This document shows positions 17,416 through 27,017 of a DNA stretch of 64,000 nucleotides, piece by piece. The stretch is from Pseudomonas sp. MWU13-2100 (GTDB lineage Bacteria; Pseudomonadota; Gammaproteobacteria; Pseudomonadales; Pseudomonadaceae): NCBI RefSeq assembly GCF_023242365.1, contig NZ_JALLIX010000004.1:62001-126000 (forward strand), written 5' to 3'. The notes under the pieces were generated by a model, which did not search any database, was not told the origin of the DNA, and saw nothing but the letters and a program-made list of their open reading frames with translations. The number at the start of each line of letters is the position of its first letter. The first letter of the stretch is position 1. The translations under genes and the position numbers were made by a program.

Positions 17416-17907
17416 ATGTCCACCCTCAGCTTTCGTAATGCCGTGCCGTCAGACGCTGCGCGCTGCTATCAAATCGAGTCCTGCGCCTACGAAGGCGACG
17501 AAGCCGCGACCCTGGAGAAGATTTCCACGCGCATCGGCCAATACCCGCAGGGTTTTCTGATTCTGGAGGATGGCGGTGAAGTCATCGGTTTCATCAACAG
17601 TGGCTGCGCCCACGAGGTGGTGATGTCCGATGAGGCCTTCAAGGAGCTGGTGGGGCATTCAGCCGATGCACCAAATATCGTGATCATGTCCGTGGTGCTG
17701 GATCCCGCGCAGCAGGGCAAAGGTCACTCCACGCGGATGATGGGCGAGTTCGTCCAGCGCATGAAGGCGCTGGACAAGAAAACCATCCACCTGATGTGCA
17801 AGGAGCAGCACGTGGCGCTGTATCAGCGCATGGGCTATCGCTACGTGCGGCCCTCGCCTTCCGACCACGGCGGGATGGCCTGGCATGAGATGGTCATGGA
17901 GCTCTAA
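17416..17907 (+). CDS. GNAT-family N-acetyltransferase
   Basis: 163 residues. The acetyl-CoA site QQGKGHSTRMMGEF (near residue 98) and the preceding beta-strand IVIMSVVLDP are typical; LYQRMGYRYV is the C-terminal GNAT element. The layout (an N-terminal RNAVPSDAARCYQIE and the HDG-like SDHGGMAWHEM end) resembles arylalkylamine-type acetyltransferases. The substrate is unknown. The start overlaps the tail of the broken OpuAC frame but has its own site (CAGGAATTGCA). Confidence 0.83.
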   Translation: MSTLSFRNAVPSDAARCYQIESCAYEGDEAATLEKISTRIGQYPQGFLILEDGGEVIGFINSGCAHEVVMSDEAFKELVGHSADAPNIVIMSVVLDPAQQGKGHSTRMMGEFVQRMKALDKKTIHLMCKEQHVALYQRMGYRYVRPSPSDHGGMAWHEMVMEL

Positions 17908-17931
17908 CGCCTGCTCACCCTGTACCCGAGA

Positions 17932-19206
17932 TCAAAAACGCGGCTTGAGCGCCTTCCAGTCCGGCTTGTAACGCTGCATCTGCCGCACGTCATCGCGCTG
18001 GCGGATACCGCAGCTCAAGTACTGGTCATGCAGCTTGCCCAACTGGTCGTGATCCAGCTCAAGACCCAACCCGGGGGCGCGGGTAATTTTCACGCAGCCG
18101 TCGACAATCGGCAGCTTGCCGCCCCTGATCACCTCTTCATCCGGTTCCTGCCAGGGGTAATGGGTATCGCAGGCGTAATCGAGGTTGGGCACCGAGGCCG
18201 CGACATGGGCCATGGCCATCAGGCTGATTCCCAAGTGCGAGTTGGAATGCATGGACACCCCCAGACCGAAGGTCTGGCACATCTTGGCCAATACCTGAGT
18301 GTCGCGCAGGCCGCCCCAGTAGTGGTGGTCGGCGAGTACGATCTGCACGCTGTCCAAGGCCACGCTGCGGCGAAACTCATCGAAGTCGGTGACCACCATA
18401 TTGGTCGCCAACGCCAGACCCGTGCGTTTGTGCAGTGCGGACATGCCCTCCAGGCCCGGTGTCGGGTCTTCGTAATATTGCAGGTCATCGCCCAGCAGTT
18501 CGGCCATGCGAATCGAGGTTTCCAGGGACCAGTTGCCGTTCGGGTCGATCCGCAGCGGATAACCCGGGAACGCCTTTTTCAGCGCTTTGATACACGAGAC
18601 CTCATGTTCCGGATCCAGCGTGCCGGCCTTGAGCTTGATGCTCTTGAAACCATAGGTCTCGATCATGCGCCGCGCCTGGGCCACGATCTGCTCCTCGTTC
18701 AGGGCTTCTCCCCAACTGTCCGGCTTGTAGGGCGAGTCGACATGCTGGGCGTACTTGAAAAACAGATAGGCGCTGAACGGGATCTCGTCACGGATCGCAC
18801 CGCCCAGCAGATCCACCAGCGGCACATTCAATGAGTGTGCCTGCAAATCGAGAAAAGCTACTTCGAACGCCGAATAGGCGTTGCTCACCGCCTTGCTGGC
18901 GTGGGAACCCGGCGCCAGCTCCGCACCGGCGAGGCGGGTGGTTTTGTTCGCCGCCACAGTGGCCTGCACGATGGCGCGCATTTTATTGAGATTGAACGGG
19001 TCGAGGCCGACCAACTGGTCTTGCAGCTGCTGCTGGATCGCCAGCGCCGGGGCATCGCCGTAGCTTTCGCCCAGGCCGATATAACCGTTGTCGCTCTCGA
19101 TCTCGATGATCGAACGCAGCGCAAAGGGCTCGTGAATACCACTGGCGTTGAGCAACGGCGGATCGCGAAAGGCAATGGGGGTGACGGTGACGCGTTTGAT
19201 TTTCAA
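17932..19206 (-). CDS. Glucarate-dehydratase-like enolase superfamily enzyme
   Basis: 424 residues. Enolase-superfamily dehydratase features: the base KxK in SIKLKAGT, the metal ligands in LRIDPNGNWS and QYYEDPT, then ATNMVVTDFDEF, and the catalytic His in VSMHSNSHLGISLM, a segment characteristic of the glucarate dehydratase subgroup. It would dehydrate a hexarate such as D-glucarate or galactarate to 5-keto-4-deoxyglucarate. Its ATG overlaps the stop of the upstream permease gene (4 bases), so the two are co-translated, and a divergent LysR gene lies next door. A related sugar-acid substrate cannot be excluded. Confidence 0.85.
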   Translation of the reverse strand: MKIKRVTVTPIAFRDPPLLNASGIHEPFALRSIIEIESDNGYIGLGESYGDAPALAIQQQLQDQLVGLDPFNLNKMRAIVQATVAANKTTRLAGAELAPGSHASKAVSNAYSAFEVAFLDLQAHSLNVPLVDLLGGAIRDEIPFSAYLFFKYAQHVDSPYKPDSWGEALNEEQIVAQARRMIETYGFKSIKLKAGTLDPEHEVSCIKALKKAFPGYPLRIDPNGNWSLETSIRMAELLGDDLQYYEDPTPGLEGMSALHKRTGLALATNMVVTDFDEFRRSVALDSVQIVLADHHYWGGLRDTQVLAKMCQTFGLGVSMHSNSHLGISLMAMAHVAASVPNLDYACDTHYPWQEPDEEVIRGGKLPIVDGCVKITRAPGLGLELDHDQLGKLHDQYLSCGIRQRDDVRQMQRYKPDWKALKPRF

Positions 19207-20600
19207 GAGACTGCTCCCTGTGGGCCTAGGCTCAAGGCTTGATGACTGATCGGTGTTTTGGCGGCCGGGCTCTCGGCGGGTTTAGCGGGCTGCGCGCGCG
19301 GGGCATTGCCACGGGGAGCAGTACGCACGAAGAAGATCACCACGGCCGCCACCAGCGAGGTGGCCGCCAGGCCATAGAGTCCGCCTTCGATGGAGCCGGT
19401 GGTCTGCTCCAGGAAACCGAAGGCGGTCGGCGCGACGAAACCGCCGAGGTTGCCGATGGAGTTGATCAAGGCGATCACCGCCGCGGCGATGCGGGCGTCC
19501 AGATAGCCTTGCGGAATCGGCCAGAACAACGCGGAGGCGGCCTTGAAACCGATCGCGGCAAAACAGATGGCGACGAACGCGAAAATCGGCCCACCCGTGG
19601 TGGACATGAACATCCCGAACGCGGCAATCACCAGGGTCAATGCCACCCAGGCCTGCTGGTGCTTCCATTTGCTGGCCATGGCAGCGAAACCATACATTGC
19701 GACGATCGAGATAAACCACGGAATCGAGTTGAAGAGACCGACGTGGAAGTCGCCGATATTGCCCATTTTCCTGATCATGCTCGGCAACCAGAACGTGGCG
19801 CCATATATGGTCAGGGCAATGGAAAAGTAGATGAAACAGAACAACGCGATCTGCCTGTCCGCCAGCAGTTTGAACATCGACGGCTTGACCGTCAGCACGG
19901 CTTCGCGAGCCTGCTGTTCCAGTGCAATGGCACCAATCAGCGCGGCCTTTTCTTCTGCGCTCAGCCATCTCGCCTGGTGCGGATGGGACTGCAACCAGAA
20001 CCAGACAAAACCGCAGAGCACGATGGAAGCAAAGCCTTCAATCAGGAACATCCACTGCCAGCCATGCAGGTTGAATCCGTTGACGCTCAGCAGCGCACCG
20101 GACACCGGGCCGGAAATCACCGACGCGATGGCCGAACCGCTGAGAAAGATCGCCATGGCCTTGCCCCGTTCGGTCGACGGCAACCATTGGGTGAAGTAGT
20201 AAATGATGCCCGGAAAAAACCCCGCTTCAGCCGCACCGAGCACAAAGCGCAGCACATAGAAGCTGGTTTCGCCGCGCACAAAGGCCATGGCCATGGCCGC
20301 CGCGCCCCAGGTGAACATGATGCGCGTCAGCCAGGCCCGCGCACCGTAGCGTTGCAGCAGCATATTGGAGGGGACTTCGAATATCGCGTAACCGATGAAA
20401 AACAGCCCGGCACCCAAGCCATAGGCCGCGGCGCCAATGCCCAGGTCGGTTTCCATGTGGCTGCGCACAAAGCCGATGTTGACCCGGTCGATGTAGTTGA
20501 CGATGAACATCACCACGAACAGCGGCAGCACATGGCGCTTCACCTTGGCCGCGGCTCGGGCCAGCAGATTCGGGTCCGGCGGACTCTGGAGGGTATTCAA
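19203..20600 (-). CDS. MFS anion:cation symporter (GudP/phthalate-permease type)
   Basis: 465 residues, 12 helices. NYIDRVNIGFVRSHM in helix 1, the helix-2/3 segment SNMLLQRYGARAWLTRIM and AAEAGFFPGIIYYFTQWLP in helix 4 are typical of ACS-family permeases for hexarates and aromatic acids. It overlaps the glucarate-dehydratase-like gene and therefore probably imports that enzyme's substrate. It is divergent from a LysR gene with a dyad in the gap. Confidence 0.87.
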   Translation of the reverse strand: MNTLQSPPDPNLLARAAAKVKRHVLPLFVVMFIVNYIDRVNIGFVRSHMETDLGIGAAAYGLGAGLFFIGYAIFEVPSNMLLQRYGARAWLTRIMFTWGAAAMAMAFVRGETSFYVLRFVLGAAEAGFFPGIIYYFTQWLPSTERGKAMAIFLSGSAIASVISGPVSGALLSVNGFNLHGWQWMFLIEGFASIVLCGFVWFWLQSHPHQARWLSAEEKAALIGAIALEQQAREAVLTVKPSMFKLLADRQIALFCFIYFSIALTIYGATFWLPSMIRKMGNIGDFHVGLFNSIPWFISIVAMYGFAAMASKWKHQQAWVALTLVIAAFGMFMSTTGGPIFAFVAICFAAIGFKAASALFWPIPQGYLDARIAAAVIALINSIGNLGGFVAPTAFGFLEQTTGSIEGGLYGLAATSLVAAVVIFFVRTAPRGNAPRAQPAKPAESPAAKTPISHQALSLGPQGAVS

Positions 20601-20663
20601 GGGCGACTCCCGATCATTGTTTTTTTAGGGACAAACCGATCATGGACGCCAGCATTGATCCCG

Positions 20664-20702
20664 TCTAATCTAACTTGGCATTCGATTGATACCTGGATTA
20701 GA
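20664..20702. promoter_or_regulatory. Candidate LysR operator between the permease and lysR-type gene
   Basis: TCTAATC (20664-20670) and GATTAGA (20696-20702) are perfect inverted repeats 25 bases apart in the 105-base divergent gap, ending four bases before the regulator's ATG. This would allow a LysR dimer to contact both promoters. It is inferred from symmetry and position only. Confidence 0.45.
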
Positions 20703-20705
20703 TCA

Positions 20706-21608
20706 ATGTTCGAGCTCACCCAACTGCGCTGTTTCACTACCGTGGCGACCGAACTCAACTTCCGTCGCGCCGCCGAACGGCTGAACATGACGCAACCGCC
20801 CCTCAGTCGACAGATTCAACTGCTGGAGCACCACCTGGGCGTGGAGTTGTTCACCCGCACGACCCGCAGCGTCGCCCTGACCGCCGCCGGCCGCGCCTTC
20901 TTCATTGAGGCGCAGAACTTGCTGGAGCGCGCCCAGCAAGCCGCCGCCAGCGCCCGGCGCTTCGCCGTAGGGGACATCGGTTCGGTCAATATCAGCTTCG
21001 TCGGCAGTGCGGTGTACGAATTCCTGCCCAAGGTCATCGCGGAAGCACGGCTCAAACAACCCCATGTCAAAATCGAGCTGTCGGAGATGAACACCTACCA
21101 GCAACACGAGGCCCTGCGCGCTCGCCGTATTGACCTGGGCATCGTCCGCGCTCCGTTGCTGGAGCCGGGCTACGCCACCGAGTGCCTGGTACGTGAGCCG
21201 TTCGTCTTGGCCGTGCCCAGCAATCACCCGCTGGTCAGCGCTGAAAGCGTGTCCGTCCAGGATCTGGATGAACAACCCTTTCTCATGTATTCCCACGCGG
21301 CCTACCCGCCCTTCAATGAACTGCTGACCGGCATGCTCCGCTCGGCTCGCGTCGCCCCGCAGTACGTGCAATGGCTCGGCTCCTCGCTGACGATCCTGGC
21401 GCTGGTCAACGCCGGGATGGGTCTGGCCCTGGTGCCGCGCTGCGCCACCAGCGTCGTGTTCAAGAACGTGGTATTTCGCAGCATCGATCTGGGCGAAGGC
21501 GTGCAGAGCGAGCTGCATCTGATCTGGCGCGAGAACAATGACAACCCGGCGTTTGCGATGCTGTTGGAGGGGATTCGAAAAGCGGTGCGCGAGGGTTGGG
21601 GAGGATGA
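20706..21608 (+). CDS. LysR-family transcriptional regulator
   Basis: 300 residues from the ATG at 20706. The N-terminal helix-turn-helix is canonical (ELTQLRCFTTVATELNFRRA, then LNMTQPPLSRQIQLLEHHLG and LFTRTTRSVALTAAG). The periplasmic-binding-protein-like effector domain follows (VNISFVGSAVYEFLPKVI, GIVRAPLLEPGY). It is divergent from the permease/dehydratase operon, which it most likely activates in response to the sugar acid. An open frame extends far upstream antisense to the permease, but this is a high-GC artefact. Confidence 0.88.
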   Translation: MFELTQLRCFTTVATELNFRRAAERLNMTQPPLSRQIQLLEHHLGVELFTRTTRSVALTAAGRAFFIEAQNLLERAQQAAASARRFAVGDIGSVNISFVGSAVYEFLPKVIAEARLKQPHVKIELSEMNTYQQHEALRARRIDLGIVRAPLLEPGYATECLVREPFVLAVPSNHPLVSAESVSVQDLDEQPFLMYSHAAYPPFNELLTGMLRSARVAPQYVQWLGSSLTILALVNAGMGLALVPRCATSVVFKNVVFRSIDLGEGVQSELHLIWRENNDNPAFAMLLEGIRKAVREGWGG

Positions 21609-21627
21609 AATCCGGCCGGCCGTTCGA

Positions 21628-22815
21628 TCAATGAATCGCTACGTGGGCGCCCTGCTGATACTCCCGCGGCGTACAACCGAACTCACGACGGAATACCGTG
21701 TGCAGGTATTGCGCCGATTTGAAGCCGCAATTCTGGGCGATATCGGCAATCGCCGAATCGGTGTGTTCCAGTCCGTTGGCCGCCGCCGCCAGCTTGAAGC
21801 GCAGAATTTCGTCGTGCACGCTGCAGCCGCGCTCCTTGCGAAAGTGCGACTCCAACGATGAGCGCGACACACCCACGTACCCCGCCACCTGCGCGGTCTT
21901 GATGCCCTGGCAGGCGTATTGGCGGATGAAGAGCAGCGCCTGCATGACGTAGGGGTTGCCCAACGGTTGATGCAGACTTGAGGCCTGCACGTTGATCGCA
22001 TCAGGGGCTATCAGTATCTGCGTACCCGTCGACGGCATGCCGTGCAGCATCTGGTGGAGCAGCTGCGCGGCGGTCCGCCCCATGGTTTCAGTGCCTTGAA
22101 TCACGGAACTCAACGGCACCCTCGTCAGGCTGCGGGTCAGTGGGTCGTTGTCAATGCCGATCAACGCTACCTGCTCCGGCACGGCGATCCCGGCGGTCAG
22201 GCAGGCTTGCAGCAACTGCCGGGCACGCGCGTCACTGACGGCGATGATGCCGATGGGTTTGGGCAAGCTTTGCAACCAGGCGATCTGCTGTTCGACGGCG
22301 CTGTCCCAGAGCGGCGCGCTGGTGCCCATGCCGCGATAGACCTCGACAGGCAAGCCATCGCGTTTAAGCAGCCGGCGAAAGGCTTTTTCCCGCTCCTGCG
22401 CCCAGCGATTGGCTTGCGCTTCAGGCAGACTGAAACAGGCAAAGCGGGTCAACCCGGCCTCGATCAGATGCTCATAGGCCAATTTCATCAGCGCGTCATT
22501 GTCGGTGGCGACATAGGGAATGCCCTTCGGATAGGCGCGCTCATCCTGATAGGAGCCGCCCACCGCCACCACTGGCAACTTGATCCCGGCCAGCGCCTCG
22601 CCGATCAGCGGGTCGTCGAAGTCGGCAATGATCCCATCACCCTGCCAGCGCTCGATCCCTTTCAACCGACAGAGAAAATCCTCTTCAAGGAACAGGTCCC
22701 AGGATGCGCGGGTGCTGCTCAGGTAGTTGCCGATGCCGCTGATAATGCCGCGATCGTAGATCTTGCTGCCATTGAACAACAGCGCAATGCGGTGGACGGG
22801 TGGGACGGTTTTCAT
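21628..22815 (-). CDS. xylR: XylR, D-xylose-responsive AraC-type activator
   Basis: 395 residues. The N-terminal two thirds is a LacI/periplasmic-binding-like sugar sensor (IALLFNGSKIYDRGIISGIG, VVAVGGSYQDERAYPKGIPY, ALIGIDNDPLTRSLTRVPLS). The C-terminal 105 residues are an AraC DNA-binding domain (AGYVGVSRSSLESHFRKERG and SAIADIAQNCGFKSAQYLHT). This combination is specific to XylR. It is divergent from xylA. With xylose bound it should activate xylAFGH, probably through the direct repeats at 22898-22913. Confidence 0.93.
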   Translation of the reverse strand: MKTVPPVHRIALLFNGSKIYDRGIISGIGNYLSSTRASWDLFLEEDFLCRLKGIERWQGDGIIADFDDPLIGEALAGIKLPVVAVGGSYQDERAYPKGIPYVATDNDALMKLAYEHLIEAGLTRFACFSLPEAQANRWAQEREKAFRRLLKRDGLPVEVYRGMGTSAPLWDSAVEQQIAWLQSLPKPIGIIAVSDARARQLLQACLTAGIAVPEQVALIGIDNDPLTRSLTRVPLSSVIQGTETMGRTAAQLLHQMLHGMPSTGTQILIAPDAINVQASSLHQPLGNPYVMQALLFIRQYACQGIKTAQVAGYVGVSRSSLESHFRKERGCSVHDEILRFKLAAAANGLEHTDSAIADIAQNCGFKSAQYLHTVFRREFGCTPREYQQGAHVAIH

Positions 22816-22897
22816 TGTTTTGATCCTGGACCGGTCAACACAGACTAGGCGCGCAAACGATGAATCTCAATACTCAAAATCGCACTGCGCATTGGTG

Positions 22898-22935
22898 ATT
22901 TTCATAATTTTCAGCCACTGGGCCGTTGCTAGTAT
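22898..22935 (+). promoter_or_regulatory. Candidate XylR-activated promoter of xylA
   Basis: Two direct repeats ATTTTCA (22898-22904 and 22907-22913) lie in the 153-base xylR-xylA gap. A possible -10 TAGTAT is at 22930-22935, so the downstream repeat would overlap the -35 position, as expected for an AraC-type activator. The site is assigned by eye; the transcription start is not known. Confidence 0.4.
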
Positions 22936-22968
22936 CGAGGTACAGCCAAGAACAACAAGGACATTCCA

Positions 22969-24285
22969 ATGCCGTTCTTCCCCGTTGTCGACAAGATTCG
23001 CTACGAAGGTCCCAGCAGCGACTCTCCCTTAGCTTTCCGCCACTACGACGCCAACAAGCTGGTCCTCGGCAAACCCATGCGCGAACACCTGCGCATGGCA
23101 GCCTGCTACTGGCACACCTTCGTCTGGCCGGGGGCGGATATGTTCGGTGCCGGCGCCTTCAAGCGCCCGTGGCAACACGCCGGGGATCCAATGGAGCTGG
23201 CCATCGGCAAGGCCGAAGCAGCCTTCGAGTTCTTCTCCAAACTGGGCATCGACTACTACAGCTTCCACGACACCGATGTCGCCCCGGAAGGCAACTCGCT
23301 GAAGGAATACCGCAACCACTTCGCGCAGATGATCGACCACCTGGAGCGCCATCAGGAACAAACCGGGATCAAACTGCTGTGGGGCACCGCCAACTGTTTC
23401 AGCAACCCGCGCTTTGCCGCGGGCGCCGCCAGCAACCCCGACCCGGAGGTGTTCGCCTGCGCCGCCGCCCAGGTATTCAGCGCCATGAACGCCACCCAAC
23501 GGCTTAAAGGGGCCAACTACGTACTGTGGGGCGGTCGTGAAGGTTACGAAACCCTGCTCAATACCGATCTGAAACGCGAACGTGAACAATTGGGCCGCTT
23601 TATGCGCATGGTGGTCGAACACAAGCACAAGATCGGTTTCAAAGGCGACCTGCTGATCGAACCCAAGCCCCAGGAGCCGACCAAGCACCAATACGATTAC
23701 GACAGCGCCACGGTCTTCGGCTTCCTGCATCAGTACGGGCTGGAAAACGAGATCAAGGTCAATATCGAGGCCAACCACGCGACCCTGGCCGGGCACAGCT
23801 TCCATCACGAGATCGCGACAGCCGTCTCATTGGGGATCTTCGGCAGCATCGACGCCAACCGCGGCGATCCGCAGAACGGCTGGGACACCGACCAGTTCCC
23901 CAACAGCGTCGAGGAGATGACCCTGGCCACCTACGAAATCCTCAAGGCCGGAGGTTTCACCCATGGAGGGTTCAACTTCGACTCCAAGGTCCGTCGCCAG
24001 AGCGTAGACGAGGTCGATCTGTTCCACGGCCACGTCGCGGCAATGGACGTCCTCGCCCTGGCCCTGGAGCGCGCGGCGGCCATGGTGCAGAACGATCAAC
24101 TCCAGCAATTCAAGGATCAACGCTACGCCGGCTGGCAACAGCCGCTCGGCCAAGCGGTGCTGGCGGGTGAGTTCAGCCTCGAATCACTGGCCGAACATGC
24201 CTTCAGCCACGAGCTGAATCCGCAGGCCGTCAGCGGTCGGCAGGAGATGCTCGAAGGCGTGGTGAACCGTTTCATCTACTCCTGA
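22969..24285 (+). CDS. xylA: Xylose isomerase
   Basis: 438 residues, the same size as the Escherichia coli enzyme. Active-site signatures are intact: [13 protein letters not shown] with the ring-opening His and its Asp, [18 protein letters not shown] with metal ligands, [25 protein letters not shown] and WDTDQFP. It converts D-xylose to D-xylulose in the cytoplasm using two divalent metals. It is the first gene of the xylose block, preceded by AAGGACATTCC. xylB (xylulokinase) is not in this window and must be elsewhere. Confidence 0.97.
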   Translation: MPFFPVVDKIRYEGPSSDSPLAFRHYDANKLVLGKPMREHLRMAACYWHTFVWPGADMFGAGAFKRPWQHAGDPMELAIGKAEAAFEFFSKLGIDYYSFHDTDVAPEGNSLKEYRNHFAQMIDHLERHQEQTGIKLLWGTANCFSNPRFAAGAASNPDPEVFACAAAQVFSAMNATQRLKGANYVLWGGREGYETLLNTDLKREREQLGRFMRMVVEHKHKIGFKGDLLIEPKPQEPTKHQYDYDSATVFGFLHQYGLENEIKVNIEANHATLAGHSFHHEIATAVSLGIFGSIDANRGDPQNGWDTDQFPNSVEEMTLATYEILKAGGFTHGGFNFDSKVRRQSVDEVDLFHGHVAAMDVLALALERAAAMVQNDQLQQFKDQRYAGWQQPLGQAVLAGEFSLESLAEHAFSHELNPQAVSGRQEMLEGVVNRFIYS

Positions 24286-24426
24286 GGACAGGCAAGCCCC
24301 GGCGTCGCGGTGACATTCTCACGACAAATCCATGCTCGCGGAGCCCTGCGACGCTCTACAGTTCCACCGGCAACTTATGCATCGTCAGGCAGTGTCTTTC
24401 AAACAACAATAAAAGGACGCACCATC

Positions 24427-25428
24427 ATGAACCTACTAAAACGCACCCTGCTCGCCAGCGCTCTGGCCCTGCTCTCGCTACCGGCCATGGCCGATGCCGC
24501 CCACCCGAAGATCGGTTTCTCCATCGATGACCTGCGTCTGGAACGCTGGTCACGAGACCGTGATTACTTCGTCGCGGCGGCGGAAAAAATGAACGCCAAA
24601 GTCTTCGTACAGTCGGCCGATGCCAACGAGCAGAAGCAGATTTCGCAGATTGAAAACCTCATATCCCGTGGTGTCGATGTGATCGTCATCGTGCCGTTCA
24701 ATGCCACCGTGCTGACCAATGCCGTCGCCGAAGCCAAGAAAGCCGGGATCAAGGTGGTCTCCTACGACCGGCTGATCCTCAACGCCGATATAGACGCCTA
24801 CATCTCCTTCGATAACGAAAAGGTCGGCGAAATGCAGGCCAACGGCGTGCTGAAAGCCGCCCCCAAGGGCAACTACTTTCTGCTCGGTGGCGCGCCCACG
24901 GACAACAACGCCAAGGTCCTGCGCGAAGGTCAGATGAAAGTGCTGCAACCGGCCATCGACAAGGGTGATATCAAGATTGTCGGTCAACAGTGGGTAAAGG
25001 AATGGAACCCCACCGAAGCCCTGAGCATTGTTGAAAATGCCCTGACCCGGAACAACAACAAGATCGATGGCATCGTCGCCTCCAACGACGCCACCGCCGG
25101 CGGCGCCATCCAGGCACTGGCCGCGCAGCAAATGGCCGGGAAGGTGCCGATCTCAGGTCAGGACGCAGACTTGGCAGCGGTCAAGCGGGTGATCGATGGC
25201 ACCCAGACGATGACCGTCTACAAGCCGCTGAAACTGATCGCCTCCGAAGCGGCCAAGCTCTCGGTGCAACTGGCGCGCAACGAGAAACCCACCTACAGCT
25301 CGCAATACGACAATGGCAGCAAGAAAGTCGACACCATCCTGCTCACCCCGATCCCGTTGACCAAAGACAACATCGACCTGCTGGAAAAGGACGGCTTTTA
25401 TACCAAGGCGCAGATTGCCGGACAGTGA
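24427..25428 (+). CDS. xylF: D-xylose ABC transporter, periplasmic binding protein
   Basis: 333 residues from the ATG at 24427 (AAAGGACGC upstream); an upstream in-frame start at 24310 is rejected because it would hide the signal peptide. The signal sequence is [20 protein letters not shown] with cleavage after AMA-D. The mature part starts [20 protein letters not shown], and [14 protein letters not shown] and [13 protein letters not shown] are typical of XylF. It binds D-xylose in the periplasm and delivers it to XylGH. Confidence 0.95.
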   Translation: MNLLKRTLLASALALLSLPAMADAAHPKIGFSIDDLRLERWSRDRDYFVAAAEKMNAKVFVQSADANEQKQISQIENLISRGVDVIVIVPFNATVLTNAVAEAKKAGIKVVSYDRLILNADIDAYISFDNEKVGEMQANGVLKAAPKGNYFLLGGAPTDNNAKVLREGQMKVLQPAIDKGDIKIVGQQWVKEWNPTEALSIVENALTRNNNKIDGIVASNDATAGGAIQALAAQQMAGKVPISGQDADLAAVKRVIDGTQTMTVYKPLKLIASEAAKLSVQLARNEKPTYSSQYDNGSKKVDTILLTPIPLTKDNIDLLEKDGFYTKAQIAGQ

Positions 25429-25460
25429 CCCATCGAGCTGTACAGTGTGAGTACCTCGCC

Positions 25461-27017
25461 ATGTCCGACTACCTGCTGCAAATGAACGGCATCGTCAAAA
25501 CCTTTGGCGGTGTCAAAGCCTTGAATGGCATCGACCTCAAGGTCAAGCCTGGTGAATGCGTGGGGCTGTGCGGCGAGAATGGCGCCGGCAAATCCACGCT
25601 GATGAAAGTCCTGTCGGCGGTCTACCCCCATGGCACCTGGGAGGGAGAAATCCTCTGGGACGGGCGGCCCTTCGAGGCGCATTCCATCAGCGACACCGAA
25701 GCCGCCGGGATCGTCATCATTCACCAGGAACTGACCCTGGTCCCCGATCTGTCGGTGGCCGAAAACATTTTCATGGGGCATGAGCTGACACTGCCCGGCG
25801 GGCGCATGAACTACCCGGCGATGATCCACCGTGCCGAAGCCCTGATGCGTGAACTCAAAGTGCCAGACATGAACGTATCGCTACCGGTTTCACAGTACGG
25901 CGGTGGCTACCAGCAACTGGTGGAAATCGCCAAGGCACTGAACAAGCAAGCGCGTCTGCTGATCCTCGATGAACCCTCGTCGGCCCTGACCCGCTCGGAA
26001 ATCGAGGTGCTGCTGGACATCATTCGCGACCTCAAGGCCAAGGGCGTTGCCTGCGTCTATATCTCCCACAAACTGGATGAAGTGGCCGCCGTGTGCGACA
26101 CCATTTCGGTGATCCGCGATGGTAAACACATCGCCACTACCGCCATGACGAACATGGACATTGCGCAGATCATCACCCAGATGGTCGGACGGGAAATGAG
26201 CAGTCTCTACCCCACTGAACCCCATGACATCGGCGAGGTGATTTTCGAGGCGCGCCATGTCACTTGCTACGACGTCGACAACCCCAGACGTAAACGGGTC
26301 GACGATATTTCGTTCGTCCTCAAGCGTGGGGAAATCCTCGGCATCGCCGGGCTGGTCGGCGCCGGACGCACGGAACTGGTGTCGGCACTGTTCGGTGCCT
26401 ACCCTGGTCGCTATCAGGGTGAGGTCTGGCTGGACGGCCAGCCGATCGACACCCGCACGCCACTCAAAGCCATCCGCGCCGGTCTGTGCATGGTGCCTGA
26501 AGACCGCAAGCGCCAAGGCATCATTCCGGACCTGGGGGTCGGCCAGAACATCACCCTCGCCGTCTTGGACAACTACTCGAAAATGACCCGCATCGACGCC
26601 GAAGCGGAACTGGGCTGCATCGACAGGGAAATCTCGCGCCTGCACCTCAAGACCGCGAGTCCGTTCCTGCCGATCACCAGCCTCTCCGGCGGCAACCAGC
26701 AAAAAGCCGTGCTGGCGAAGATGCTCCTGACCAAACCCCGCGTGCTGATTCTCGATGAGCCCACCCGCGGGGTGGATGTCGGCGCCAAGTATGAGATCTA
26801 CAAGCTGATGGGAGCGCTGGCGGCCGAAGGCGTGTCGATCATCATGGTGTCCTCGGAACTGGCCGAAGTGCTGGGCGTTTCCGACCGCGTGCTGGTAATC
26901 GGCGAAGGCCAGTTACGCGGTGACTTCATCAACCACGAGCTGACCCAGGAACAGGTGCTCACCGCCGCGCTCAACCACCCCGATGACCATAACAATAATG
27001 ATCGGAAAACCGCGTAG
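25461..27017 (+). CDS. xylG: D-xylose ABC transporter, ATP-binding protein
   Basis: 518 residues with two ABC domains. Domain 1: Walker A GENGAGKS (near residue 37), signature [16 protein letters not shown], Walker [12 protein letters not shown]. Domain 2: degenerate P-loop [10 protein letters not shown] (near 295), signature [13 protein letters not shown], Walker [15 protein letters not shown]. This duplicated, asymmetric form is usual for carbohydrate uptake transporters of the CUT2 family. The start at 25461 lies 32 bases after xylF, and the stop abuts the xylH ATG. Confidence 0.95.
   Translation: MSDYLLQMNGIVKTFGGVKALNGIDLKVKPGECVGLCGENGAGKSTLMKVLSAVYPHGTWEGEILWDGRPFEAHSISDTEAAGIVIIHQELTLVPDLSVAENIFMGHELTLPGGRMNYPAMIHRAEALMRELKVPDMNVSLPVSQYGGGYQQLVEIAKALNKQARLLILDEPSSALTRSEIEVLLDIIRDLKAKGVACVYISHKLDEVAAVCDTISVIRDGKHIATTAMTNMDIAQIITQMVGREMSSLYPTEPHDIGEVIFEARHVTCYDVDNPRRKRVDDISFVLKRGEILGIAGLVGAGRTELVSALFGAYPGRYQGEVWLDGQPIDTRTPLKAIRAGLCMVPEDRKRQGIIPDLGVGQNITLAVLDNYSKMTRIDAEAELGCIDREISRLHLKTASPFLPITSLSGGNQQKAVLAKMLLTKPRVLILDEPTRGVDVGAKYEIYKLMGALAAEGVSIIMVSSELAEVLGVSDRVLVIGEGQLRGDFINHELTQEQVLTAALNHPDDHNNNDRKTA

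Noticed and set aside
19239..20705. Long open frame extending the LysR gene upstream by 489 codons
   Set aside because: It is entirely antisense to the MFS permease, has low-complexity charged composition, and the LysR helix-turn-helix starts at 20706.
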